From contig BLXT01004484.1 of the NCBI GenBank assembly GCA_019648995.1, positions 331,212 to 353,956 on the forward strand: a DNA stretch of 22,745 nucleotides, in the 5' to 3' direction. The DNA comes from Plakobranchus ocellatus (lineage: Eukaryota; Mollusca; Gastropoda; Plakobranchidae). Under the pieces are notes generated by a model. That model was not told the origin of the DNA, searched no databases, and was given only the letters and a program-made list of their open reading frames with translations. The translations under genes were made by a program, and so were the position numbers. Shown here one piece after another: positions 1-8,915 of the stretch; the stretch's first letter is position 1; each line of letters begins with the position of its first letter.

Positions 1-487
1 AGCAGATGAAAAAAAAATTATTGCATCAGATACATAGACTGAGAATGGATACTTTTGATCAACAGTTACTTCAGAACAGCTATATTTGGGCCAGCAGCGC
101 TCAAAATAAAAGGCCAAAGAAGTCATAGAAGTGTGTGTCATTTCATCATGTCCAACCTATAGCTTTCTATAGAAAACTCCAGGACAATTGGGCACTAAAT
201 AAATGCAGATTTTGTTCAACAGTTTCATTTTATTTTCACGCAGGGGAGAGTGAAGACAGGACAGGCGAAGTTGTGTGTCACTTTTTAGTAAGCATCACAT
301 CCCAACAATTTGTCTAGATCTAATTGTATTTAATGCTTATTTTAACTAAGAAAACCTTTTCTAACCTCTTACAATCTCAATAAGCCCAAATTGCGTGCCA
401 CTAGGTTGGTTTTTGTCTTTTGCTTTTTTTTTGTGTGTGTTATTTGTATTAGAAACCCCTACCCTCTTTAAAACTGGTTCTAAGACC

Positions 488-902
488 TTGTGTGTCATAG
501 TCATACCGAACCCAGGTAATTGTGTGTCATTATGATGATTGAATAGTATTTCTGTCCTCAAAACAGCTGGATTATGGTTTATCTAACATATATATATGTA
601 GACAAAGCTCATGGTATGTCAAGAAGGTATTACATCTATGTTTCTATTGACTATAAAAACTTTTTTTTGTCTTAGTTTTGGACGTGACTATGACACACAA
701 ATTGTGTGTCATCATCACCACCAACCCTTATGATCATTAAAATAGTGTATCTGTGTCCTCTAAATAGCTGTATAGTAGATTATCCTACATCTATTACATA
801 GGCAAAGCTCATGATATGTCAAGAGGGGGTTACAGTAATGTATTTTCTGATTGTAAAAACTTTCTTATGTATTAGTGTCGGATGTGCTGTATGAAACACT
901 TC
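488..902 (+). repeat. Two-copy diverged tandem duplication, about 200-214 bp unit
   Basis: Unit A (about 488-701) and unit B (about 702-902) align along their length. Both begin with TTGTGTGTCAT. Both then contain a similar ACC-AACCC segment, TATGAT, a TCTGT(G)TCCTC block, an AGCTG, CAAAGCTCATG followed by TATGTCAAGA (near 604 and 804), a TAAAAACTTT block, and a GGA(C/T)GTG near the end. Unit B lacks the second motif copy that unit A has at 521, which explains the length difference. Divergence is substantial, so the duplication is old. Confidence 0.7.
690..712. repeat. Perfect 23-bp palindrome built on the TGTGTGTCAT motif
   Basis: Eleven-base arms, ATGACACACAA and TTGTGTGTCAT, are separated by a single A. 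The structure sits exactly at the junction between the two tandem units. It could be a two-fold protein-binding site or a hairpin, or simply the product of two oppositely oriented motif copies meeting at the junction. Confidence 0.75.
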
Positions 903-1929
903 AACTACTAAAACTTTCATATAATCCAGACATGATTTTAATGTAAAAAGCTTCAATACTTTGCCTTTTGAGAATTTTTTATCCTTTTTTAACAGATTAA
1001 CACCTTAAAATATATGAATAATTAGGAGTTTTGTGTGTCATACATCACATTTGACACCAGCTGTATTTCTGCAGATTTTCTGTTATAAAAAAAGTTTTTA
1101 AGTTACCCTGAGCCTTAAATTTGACTTTTTCTTAAACCTGAATGTTTGTGTGTCATTTCAAAACAGTTCTCATTCCAATGGGTACATTTTGAATTGTTGG
1201 CTCTTGTGTGACATTTTGGCACACACCTTTGTAAAATGACTCATTTATATATGTAGACACACATATACACACACTTTTTTTGTCCCTGCTCTTAAATAAT
1301 CGCATAAGCTATTTATTTATGCCAGGCGCAGTTTCCAGGTTCACAGGCTAAAGTTTAAGAACAAGCTAAAGTTGTATGGTGCACATGTTTTGGTTTAAAA
1401 GAATTTTCAATTCTAGACGATTTCTTCAAATGAACTGCTTCACTTTGAAGTATATAGTTACCAACAGATGCATAAAACTTAACTGACCAAAAAAAAAAAG
1501 AAAAAGTATGATTATTATTTTTTTATAAAGAGGCAAAAAGAAGGTAGAAACTGACAGAATAAAAAAAAGGGATGGACAGGGAATGACACAAAGAGAATGT
1601 GAAGCAATTTTTCTTAAACAATAAGAAAGCTTTAAAAAAAGGGGTGGGGGAGAGAGAGAGGCATGCCCTTCGAGACCATTCTGACTGAGTTAGATGTTGT
1701 TTAGATCACTTTTGGTAAACAGTTTTGTTTTGTTTTTTTAATAAAAGCTCCAAACACACGTCTTGGCCCCAGAATCTAGGTGGGTTTAATATCTATCTAC
1801 TTTTACCACTGTAAACCCTCACAGAAAAAAAAAATTGGAGGACTTTTCAATTTAAAATATTCAAAATGCACACAATAACTTGTTCAGACAGGTTTCCAGG
1901 CATAGAGAGATTACAAAAAGTAACCATAC

Positions 1930-2061
1930 CTAACTCTGCATCTGTAAACTCAAGGATTGTGTTCTCTTCATTCAGGTTTTTACTGAAGTCAATTGACAGA
2001 TCACTCATTCTTTTCTTTATTGTTTTTATCTTATTTTGGACTTCTTTGGGTAAATGCAGCC
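1930..2061 (-). CDS. Neurolysin/thimet oligopeptidase-like, exon 4 (fourth in window)
   Basis: The exon encodes [18 protein letters not shown] and continues through [17 protein letters not shown] to an ELG. This is the strongly conserved N-terminal helical segment of M3A zinc endopeptidases, and it is closer to mammalian neurolysin than to thimet oligopeptidase at VQN and KKRMS. The acceptor is TCTTTACAG and the donor is G|GTATGG. The exon is 132 bp, enters in phase 1 (two bases complete the glycine of RNG) and leaves in phase 1. The family cleaves short peptides, such as neurotensin in mammals, in cytosol or mitochondria. The HExxH active site lies in later exons off the left edge. The same reading frame runs on past the donor to about 1850, but that tail loses family similarity and is intronic. 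Confidence 0.92.
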
Positions 2062-3394
2062 CTGTAAAGAGAAAAAAAGTGAAATATTTGCCAAAATAAA
2101 ACATTTCTATAGAAACAAAAAATTGAATTTTTTTTTTTTCATTCTGAAGTAAAAAAAGTGGCTCTTTACATTACCATTACATTTACATCATCCAGCATCC
2201 CACTTGAAGCATAGCACACAAACAAGCATTTTTCCATTTTACCCAGTCCTTTGTTAGCCAATTAAGTTTATTCCATATTTTGTCAGCCTTTATCTGTTCC
2301 TCAGCCACTGTCCTCCTCCAGATACTTCTGGGTCTGCATCTTCCTCTTTATGTGCTCGTTCTCAAAAGGTACCTGAGAGAAGACAGCAACTTTGTCCAAC
2401 CAATGGATCTGTTTCAGGTTTGGCCCATGTTACTGATGCATGGGCCATTGTGCTGACTCTCAGGACTTGGAAGTCTGAATAGTCTCGTGGTGTTTCTGTA
2501 GCAAAGCATTTTTTATCTGTGAGCTGCTGCCTGATACAGAACTTATTCTTGGAAGCCTTGCCCTGTTACATGTTTAATAGGGAACAGCAGTGGTCATTTT
2601 TTTACATCCCTCTAATGGAGGGCCCCATTCCTACATGGGCATCTATTTACATTAAGCATAGCCAACTTTCATTCACAAATGAAAAATCAGATGCTATATT
2701 ATGTCACATGAGGAACAATGGACATCTAGAGAAATTCAGAGCATCAAAAAGAGACTGCCATTCTAATAAAAGCAAGAAAAAGGTGCTTGTTGCAGCATTA
2801 AATTGAGTTACAATACAATTCAGCATTTTTTAGTATTAAGCACATTACAGTGAAAAGTTTATGTTGGAACATGTTTTTGCTTCTTTTCTTAATCATATTG
2901 TTTGACTTGAGCATCTGTTACACATATTGAGTGCCGCAACAGAAGCATTTTAATCAAATGACTGAACATTTGAGGTAACACTAATGAGTAATGTTGAGGG
3001 GGAAAAAATAAACTTTCAGAATTCACAATTTTGATAAAATAAAGGGTTACCAAATTTATGTTTACAATGTGCAATAACTCTTATATATCAACAGGTGCTG
3101 AGCATCATGTCAAATTACTACCAAATAAAATAAATAGACAGATTAAAACTGTTTATAGATCTAAATAATAATACATAATTAAGAAAAAAAAGAGAGAGAT
3201 AGCAGCATCCTCACTATAGGTAATCTGAAAATTGGAATTTGAGGAGATTGCAATGTAAAGAAAAATGCCAAGCACAAGCACTAGACAGGCAGGTCAAATT
3301 TTATCATTAATGAAATCAAGGAAGTTCAAGTTGCCAAGATCTAGATTTACTCGACAATCAAAATAGCCAGTATGATATGGATCAATTAAAATAC
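2062..3394 (-). other. Intron 3 of the neurolysin-like gene
   Basis: This 1.3 kb GT-AG intron lies between the exons at 3395-3513 and 1930-2061. It holds a short retroelement tail near its 3' end (2183-2347, listed separately). Weak retroelement-like sequence may extend to about 2560. The remainder, about 2560-3394, is AT-rich and I see no gene in it. A 95-codon plus-strand frame at 2519-2806 shows no recognisable domain and I do not call it. Confidence 0.8.
2183..2347 (-). mobile_element. 3'-terminal coding relic of a non-LTR retrotransposon
   Basis: Read on the minus strand, this is one open stretch of about 54 codons. It starts with RGRCRPRSIWRRTVAEE and continues with a tryptophan-spaced pattern (IWNKLNWLTKDWVKWKN, then a cysteine-rich end) to a stop at 2183. 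I recognise this pattern as the C-terminal tail of endonuclease-plus-reverse-transcriptase LINEs, where R(P/R)R-x-(S/T)-W-R-R-T-V precedes a segment ending near ALC. Upstream the frame is interrupted by a TGA. It is a dead 5'-truncated fragment inside the intron. The exact LINE clade is not determined. Confidence 0.65.
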
Positions 3395-3513
3395 CATTTC
3401 TTTTCCCAATCTTGATGATCCTCTCCACATAACGCTGGGCTTCTGGTTTCCAAGTTTTGAACTCATCTTTCTTCTGAGCTGCAACAAAAGACTCAAATAC
3501 ATCTTGACGCATG
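3395..3513 (-). CDS. Neurolysin/thimet oligopeptidase-like, exon 3 (third in window)
   Basis: The exon encodes (S)MRQDVFESFVAAQKKDEF, then KPEAQRYVERIIKIGKRN. It matches the M3A region that in mammals reads SMR-D-(V/I)-(Y/F)-RIV, then PEA-RYLE, then IK-GKRNG. The acceptor is a long T tract ending TTCTCAG, and the first base completes a serine codon begun in exon 2. The 119-bp exon ends one base into the glycine codon at AATG|GTATTT, which joins in frame to LHLP of the next exon. The IKIGKRNG wording is closer to neurolysin than to thimet oligopeptidase. The phases agree with both neighbours, which makes this exon very secure. Confidence 0.93.
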
Positions 3514-4361
3514 CTGAGAAAAAAAATAGTAAAGGTTGATAAGAACAGAGTCTGTTGTGAACTAAAGACTGGCAGTTTGCATAAAATTCCAAAATCTGAA
3601 TTTAATGCTTAGACTTATGAGAACTAAGAAAAGGGGACATTAAGCAAGCCTTTTTTTTTTTTTTTTTTTTTGAAACAAGTAACACTTATATGATATATAA
3701 TCTTTATAGCTTAAGCTAGAATACAAATTATACTTCATACTGGGAATATCTACTACTAATAATTTTGTGATGCAAGCTGGTCATCACCAAACAACAACAG
3801 GTAATAAATCTTGATGCACAAATATGTTTTAGGATGAGAAATTTTAGCATTGTGATTTTACAGGAATTACAGAAAGAAGTTTTGCTCTCTTTTGGCTTTG
3901 TCTGTTTTTATAAAATTGTTAGCTTTGATGCAAGTTTTTAACGGGTGTTCATGTAGGTCTTTCTTTATTCTTATTAAAGAAAGACTTTAAGACAGGTTTA
4001 GTAATACATAAACATGTTTGCTTTCAGCAATACCTCAATAGAGATTTGGGCAAAATAAATAGCCAAACAAGATTCTTAAAGGATTTTAAAACATCAAACA
4101 TTTGTTATGGAGAAAAAAAATGTTTATTTCAAATTGTATTCAGATAATTTGTTTCATATTTTTGGGCCATTGCAGACAAAAGATTGGTTTTGTGTGGAAG
4201 AGTTACATCTCCTTCAAAACCTTCAATTGTGATGTCTAATTCATTGAGAAGGTCGCAAAATTAATACTAAAACGTTTTCCAACCTTTCCTAGCTCTAACA
4301 TCAAAGCACACAATAGTGCTATTTTATAGATTTTTTTTTTTTTTTTAAATTAAAGAATTAC
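3514..4361 (-). other. Intron 2 of the neurolysin-like gene
   Basis: This 848-bp GT-AG intron has donor GTAATT at 4361. It contains a 21-base T run at 3651-3671 and another T run near 4331-4346. No gene or recognised mobile element was seen. Confidence 0.8.
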
Positions 4362-4501
4362 CTTAGTTCTACATCAAATTCTGAAAGCTTTTTATCAGCA
4401 GCTACACTTGCATCACGCAACTCCTTATTGGATGAAACATGCTGGAGAAAGTCAATGTTGTTTCTCTCAACTGAACTCCAGCAATCACATTCAGCAGCTG
4501 C
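4362..4501 (-). CDS. Neurolysin/thimet oligopeptidase-like, exon 2 (second in window)
   Basis: Translated in the frame fixed by both neighbours, the exon gives AAAECDCWSSVERNNIDFLQ, then HVSSNKELRDASVAADKK and LSEFDVEL. It matches the M3A segment ALADVE...YTV-RN-LDFPQHVS..K..R.AS.EADK.LS.FD.EMS. The acceptor is a T-rich tract ending TACAAG and the donor is CTAAG|GTAATT. The 140-bp exon enters in phase 0 and leaves two bases into a serine codon. It is the most diverged of the four exons: the usual FPQHVS is FLQHVS, and the stretch before RN has unusual cysteines and a tryptophan. The frame is intact with good splice sites, so I read it as functional. Confidence 0.88.
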
Positions 4502-4659
4502 CTTGTAAAAAATAAAAGGGAGAAAAAAAAGCAACAAGAACAGATAATAAGATAAATTTTGATTCTGACAACTTTTCCCATCATTAAAGTATTTCTAAGA
4601 GTCACATATAATTGAAGACCTTTTGAGAAAAAATATATATAGAAAGATACTCATGTGAG

Positions 4660-6350
4660 AGCAAGGTAGCAGAGAGTCTTCAGAGCAGAATTGCGCCCCC
4701 CCCCTTAGGCAAGTGTTTCTGCCCTGAACTTCTTACACTCTTAGGAGACCGGGCCATACCAAGGTCATGACTCTTAAGTGTCCCTCTGCTAGCTAACTTT
4801 TTTTTTTCTTCGAGTCACAGGTTTTCTCCGCGTTTTTAACCCACAACCTTTTTCTTTCCAAACTATGGTGACTTTTTTTTTCTCAAACACTTTACCAATT
4901 GTGCCAAGAATGCTCCTGATAGTTGGAAGAAACATATGAGGAAACTGCTCACCCCTTTTATCCCAAATCCACCTTGAGCTATTTTCGGCAGTCTCACTCT
5001 CAGCTTGTACTTTTAGAGCTTTGGTTCTTCTCTGGCCATTGATGGAGAGTTTGCTCAGAAGGTTGTAACAAATCCTCTAGCGCCAACCTCTATAGGCAAT
5101 ATCTGGGATTTGTATCCAGCTTTTTCCAGCTCCTTGCTCGAATCCTTGTATTTTTCTCTTTTATATCCATTCTACCCTTGTATGGTTCTGTGAGCTCTAC
5201 CATGATGATTTGTCGAGTGGCACTTAAATGGAATACAATGTCAGGCTTTATTCCCGTGTCTTGGATGACTGTAAGATGTTTGTTCCATTCGGGGAGATCG
5301 GCTGAACACAGCCATCCAGTAAGCTCTCTTTCTGAGTGTCCATGTCAGCAGCACTTCCACTCCATGATTTTGTTCCACCTTCTGATGTGAATACATGTAC
5401 TAGTGCTCTTGCCTTGGATCAGACAAGTAGGCATTTTGCATCACATATTGCTATCGCAAGTTCTTATATCACTCTGTTGTGTTCTGCCGTGTACCTGCCC
5501 TGGCTTAGAGCTATTTTGCAGGATTTGAGAGCATGTTCTGTGGTCTGCTTGCCTTGGCGTAGTGGGCATGTAAGATCATCTTTCATTTCCCACCACACCT
5601 GATCTGCATTTGAGGGCAGAAGGTCATATCCAGCTTGGATAAGGCAGCTGATTCTGAGTGGCGCCATGTGCCAGATCTCATTCCATGTAAGAAATCTTTG
5701 TAATGCACTTTCCCAGCTCGTCCAATGTCCTTGGGATTGCTGTACTGCTTTCTGCATTTGCTTCGAGTCCTCTTTAAGCCTGATCTCGTCAATTATCATA
5801 TCTCTTTCCTCTTTACCTTATGCCTTTGACAACCACTTTACTCCTTCTGATCCCAACCCCTTCCTTCCAGTCTGAGTGAGTCCAATTACCTCTTTCATTT
5901 TCAGGCCCTCTTTTGCTTGGTTAACTGCCTTGTTAACTTTCCATTTTCTGCCAGTTCTTAGCTGGGCTGAAAAGATCTCACTGCTGGGTCCTCTGAATCT
6001 TCAACCATTGTCATTAGTCTAGCTTTTCAACTATTGACTTCAGGGGGAGTCTCAGCTTTGCTTTGCCGCAGTACATAGCAACATCCAGGTGGGACCACCC
6101 CCTAGTTATTTTCTTGTAAACCTGTTTATTTTGGCTTCTATGGTCCACAGTCGAGGTGCTGATCTCATGTACTAGAAGTGGCCATAAGAGCTTCGGGATA
6201 AGCATAAACTGGAGATACCACCCTTTGTTCTTTCCTGGCAAGCCACACTTGTTTATAGCTTGCAGACGTACTGAAGCTTGCCCTAATGCTTCAGATCCAC
6301 GCTTGGTATCTTTCAGGGATAAATCTTCCATCTTCCAAGGCTATAAAGTA
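4660..6350 (-). mobile_element. 5'-truncated, decayed non-LTR retrotransposon (copy 1, minus)
   Basis: This lies inside the first coding intron of the peptidase gene. Reading the minus strand, the segment from 6331 gives LSLKDTKRG, LQAINKCGLPGK, LQFMLIPKLLWPLLVHEIST and AKLRLPLKSIVE. A second frame from about 5799 gives QSQGHWTSWESALQRFLTWN, MAPLRISCLI and CPLRQGKQTTEHALKSCK, then ALSQGRYT. Fragments of the C-terminal end (AAE-SSRWIW-KRG) follow near 4950. This is the post-catalytic part of a reverse transcriptase ORF with a C-terminal cysteine/histidine knuckle (C..C......HxxxxC) in which the second cysteine is now arginine. At least one frameshift and several stops break it. Similarity begins abruptly near 6350, suggesting 5' truncation. 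I recognise the family from molluscs but cannot name its clade. The sequence is visibly less AT-rich than its surroundings. Confidence 0.8.
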
Positions 6351-7232
6351 TATTATACAATTACTAATTAGTTTAAAGAATTCAGTAATGAGCTTGTAAT
6401 AGATGTAACCTACTGAATGACTGCTGCTCACTATCTTATTACTCAAAATCAACTTTGAATGTGCTTATTGTTTTTTGATGAGTATTTATTAAGAATATCT
6501 ATAGAACACACATTTTTATGACATCTTTTTTCAGTCAAATTTCAATAGAAATTTATCAACATGCATTATGCTGGCTGTGCCTATAACATAAGAGTAACAT
6601 TTCTCTAATATAGAGAATAGTGTGATTTTATTCGTTGCTATAGGTTTGCGATTATTAACCTTTCTTATTTCTGATTTTTATGAGGATTATTTGTAAAAAA
6701 ATTGAAGTTAATACTGGTCTTAGGGTTCTTTTGAAGCGCTTGAATTGAAATGAGAGTTAGTGTAGGATTCCTGATGTCACTTGAGTCTTCCAAAAAGTTA
6801 ACTTTTTCTGTACACAAACTGAGAATTGATCTATGTGTTTTTCAATGTCCAAGTCACAAATACTTTTATCTTATCAAAATTTATTTGTTTTAGGAACTAA
6901 TATTAGGTCTCCTCTTAATTTATGAGTGTGTTTTATTAAGTAGATATTAAGAAAACATAGAGGCAGTTCGGTAAGCATGCAAAAAAAAAAAAAATAAATA
7001 AATAAATAATTTTTCAGCCAAAGAAGTCACAAGTTACATTTTGATTTAAAACTATTGCTATAAGCTGAAATTGAATTCTTAAATCTTTAAATGGTGAAAA
7101 ATAGGCAGAGATGTATTGATTCTAACCCAATACATAAGTACATATAATAAATATATGCTTTTTGAATTTCTGACGAAAGCATTTAAAAGAAGGGGGGAAA
7201 AAAACTTGATATTCATTTTCCTCAAAGATATA
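6351..7232. other. AT-rich intronic sequence without genes
   Basis: This is part of the first coding intron of the minus-strand peptidase gene. Apart from a short AAAT microsatellite, I see no coding frame, mobile element ends or structured repeat. Confidence 0.6.
6981..7009. repeat. A14 run followed by an (AAAT)n microsatellite
   Basis: A run of 14 A is followed by about four AAAT units. It could be an old poly(A) tail of a retroposed sequence, but nothing recognisable lies on either side. Confidence 0.8.
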
Positions 7233-8073
7233 CAGTGGAACACGTCTAAACCGAAATTCTAGGGAGTATAATTTCTATTTTGGTTTAAGCATAGTGCATT
7301 AAATAAGTAAGATTAATAACGAAGAGTAACCAAATGCCGAAATATTAAAGTAAACCAATCCCACCCATCGTCACACCAAAATGTGAATGAACACGCCTAT
7401 CCACGAATCTTTCTCTCTTTTTTATCAATTTCTCAATCTCGTTCTCTTTCCTTTTGAGTTAAGAGGTTCTTGCGTCAATCAGTCTGTTTCGATGTAGAAT
7501 AATAAAGTTTTCACAATTTTTCCACTTTTCCAGTCCTAATCTCTACTTGTACAATTTAATCATCGCCTAAGTTTTCTAGTACTGAAGTTCTCCACAAGAG
7601 AGATGGCTTTATTACCAGCTGTGATGCAACAGTTTGCTTAGCTCAGCGCTGACAGGACCTAGACAAGTAGGGAGTGTCTGGCACGGTCCTGCTGCGTAAC
7701 TGAGTGGTGAAAGAGAAGGGATGGGCAGGTGTGTGCAGTAGACCTAGACCTAGCCAGACATCGGGCCTGCCTGTCTGTAGTGTGAGGTACCGTACAGTAT
7801 TGAGTTTGCATGGACTAATGCGCAAAAGAAAGGGATGGGCAAGGAGTGTTAAAAAAAAAAAGATTTTTTTATGTGTCGGTTGGACAGTGACTGGGCTTTG
7901 CCAGTAGTTTTTATTTCGCTTTAGTGATAGTAAAGCAACCAACTCTTTCGGTTTATGGTTTACCCACATGTTTAATAAGAAAGCATAAGAGGAAAAACGG
8001 AAAGCTCTTGAATTTCTCTTTGGTTTAGCCGATTTTTCGGTTCAGCCGTTTTCGGTTTAGGTGTGGTCTACTG
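7233..8073. mobile_element. Tc1/mariner-superfamily (pogo/Tigger-like) non-autonomous element, 841 bp
   Basis: The left end reads CAGTGGAACACGTCTAAACC and the right end, reverse-complemented, reads CAGTAGACCACACCTAAACC. Both continue into GAAA. The element is flanked by TA on each side (7231-7232 and 8074-8075), as expected for TA target-site duplication. CAGT(G/A)GA...TAAACCGAA termini are typical of Tigger/pogo elements. Further ACCGAAAA-type subterminal copies lie just inside the right end (8025-8060). No transposase-like frame is present, so the element would need proteins supplied elsewhere. It contains a relatively GC-rich patch at about 7650-7830 with an internal repeat (AAGGGATGGGCA near 7716 and 7828). 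The 67- and 108-codon frames inside it are not protein-like. It lies in the first coding intron of the peptidase gene. Confidence 0.82.
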
Positions 8074-8453
8074 TATATATGCAACAACTTATTCATATGG
8101 ACTGGGCTCAAGACATTAACATTTAAACTGCAGGAAAATTGTTGAACTCATTGAGATGATATCAAAGAATAAAGAAACAAATAATTCTCTGAAAGAATTT
8201 TTACGACTACAAAAGTCATCTACAAAGTTTCAAGTGTGGGAAGAGCTATATTATGTAACTTATCATATTTTGTGCAAGAAAAATTAATTTAAATGGCAGC
8301 ATTGTCATGACAAAAGAATTCATTTTCTCTTTTTTTGAACCAAGACCACCACAATGGTCTCCTTTCTTTCAACAAAATAGTAATAAAAACACAAGGGTAA
8401 GCAATTATAAATGTAAAAATTCCAATGTTTGGAATTTTAATTTAGAAAAGTAC

Positions 8454-8603
8454 CTGGACAACATTTTCATAGGTGATTTGATCATCTGATAATGCTCCAA
8501 TTTCATCATAAACCTTTTTCATGCGCTCCATCAACTTGTCTGCATCAGAATCTATTTCCTCTTTCTTGACATTCCATGAAAGTTTTATCCCGTCTGCAGA
8601 CAT
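8454..8603 (-). CDS. Neurolysin/thimet oligopeptidase-like, first coding exon, conserved part
   Basis: From the ATG at 8601-8603 the exon encodes MSADGIKLSWNVKKEEIDSD, then KLMERMKKVYDEIGALSD and ITYENVVQ. This matches the M3A N-terminus (LRWDLS...I..RT.ELI.QTK.VYD.VG......TYE). The exon ends GTCCAG|GTACTT and continues in phase 0 into AAAEC of the next exon, 3.95 kb away. The internal ATG has A at -3. A plausible acceptor, a pyrimidine-rich tract ending TTCTATCAG at 8608, would start the exon four bases before this ATG with an upstream 5' UTR exon. Alternatively the frame continues upstream for a further 104 codons (next entry). The enzyme family is soluble and zinc-dependent. This part forms the N-terminal helical domain that roofs the substrate channel. 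Confidence 0.9.
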
Positions 8604-8915
8604 GTTGCTGATAGAACGTTGATGGAGTAAACAGTGAGAAAAGCTGGGCACAACTGTTGTAACACTTTGGTTAAAAAAATGTGAATAAAACTTTAATAAA
8701 TTTGTACTGCAGTTTTTTGTATTGTTCTTTCTCACACAATGCCTGAGATGAGAGTTTGGCAGCTTTTTAACTAATGGAGTCTCATTTAATTTGATGTCTT
8801 TACCACTAAAACATTTATAGCATTGATGAAGATTTTTTGAACTAATGACAAATGCATATGTCCTAAGCTTCATCAAAAGATTTTGATGATACAAGGTATG
8901 CGTGAACACAACCAT
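8604..8915 (-). CDS. In-frame N-terminal extension, possible mitochondrial presequence
   Basis: The frame of the first coding exon stays open for 104 codons upstream of the conserved ATG, back to an ATG at 8913-8915, with a TGA at 8922-8924 just before it. That upstream ATG has A at -3 and G at +4, a strong initiation context. The peptide has many Lys, Arg, His, Ser and Asn and only two acidic residues before the conserved core. It ends HQRSIS directly before NMSADG, with an arginine a few residues before a possible cleavage point. Mammalian neurolysin has an N-terminal mitochondrial extension and a shorter cytosolic form made by alternative initiation, so this is plausible. The extension is unusually long for a presequence, and the alternative acceptor at 8608 would make it intronic or 5' UTR. 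I cannot decide between these. Confidence 0.42.

Larger units (their letters stand above)
132..1156 (+). repeat. Clustered TGTGTGTCAT motif, seven copies
   Basis: The 9-mer TGTGTGTCA occurs at 132, 272, 489, 521, 703, 1032 and 1147, followed by T in six cases and by C at 272. One reverse-complement copy lies at 691-700. Near matches lie at 434 and 1205. I saw only one other exact copy in the window, at 17721. Spacing is irregular (32 to 329 bp), so this is not a simple satellite. It lies in an intron of the minus-strand gene, where transcripts would read ATGACACACA. Function is unknown. Confidence 0.75.
1..1929 (-). other. Intron of the neurolysin-like gene, running off the left edge
   Basis: This is the intron after the exon at 1930-2061. 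It begins with a good donor (GTATGG, read on the minus strand). I looked on the minus strand for the next expected M3 peptidase segment (the part following the ELG of that exon) and did not find it, so the next exon is probably outside the window. The left 1.2 kb carries a clustered TGTGTGTCAT motif and a two-copy tandem duplication, listed separately. The rest is AT-rich with homopolymer runs, a short CA-rich tract near 1255-1275, and no recognisable gene. Confidence 0.6.

Noticed and set aside
1850..1929. Continuation of the exon 4 reading frame past the donor
   Set aside because: Family similarity stops exactly at a consensus donor (G|GTATGG), so the tail is intron.
2519..2806. 95-codon plus-strand frame in the peptidase intron
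   Set aside because: No domain is recognised. It lies antisense in an intron next to retroelement debris, so it is probably chance.
4695..4705. Run of C as a possible structural or G-quadruplex element
   Set aside because: A single homopolymer run lies within the retroelement relic, without the spaced G tracts needed for a quadruplex.
7643..7969. 108-codon minus-strand frame inside the Tigger-like element
   Set aside because: It crosses the GC-rich core of a non-autonomous transposon, shows no transposase motif, and overlaps a plus-strand frame of similar quality.
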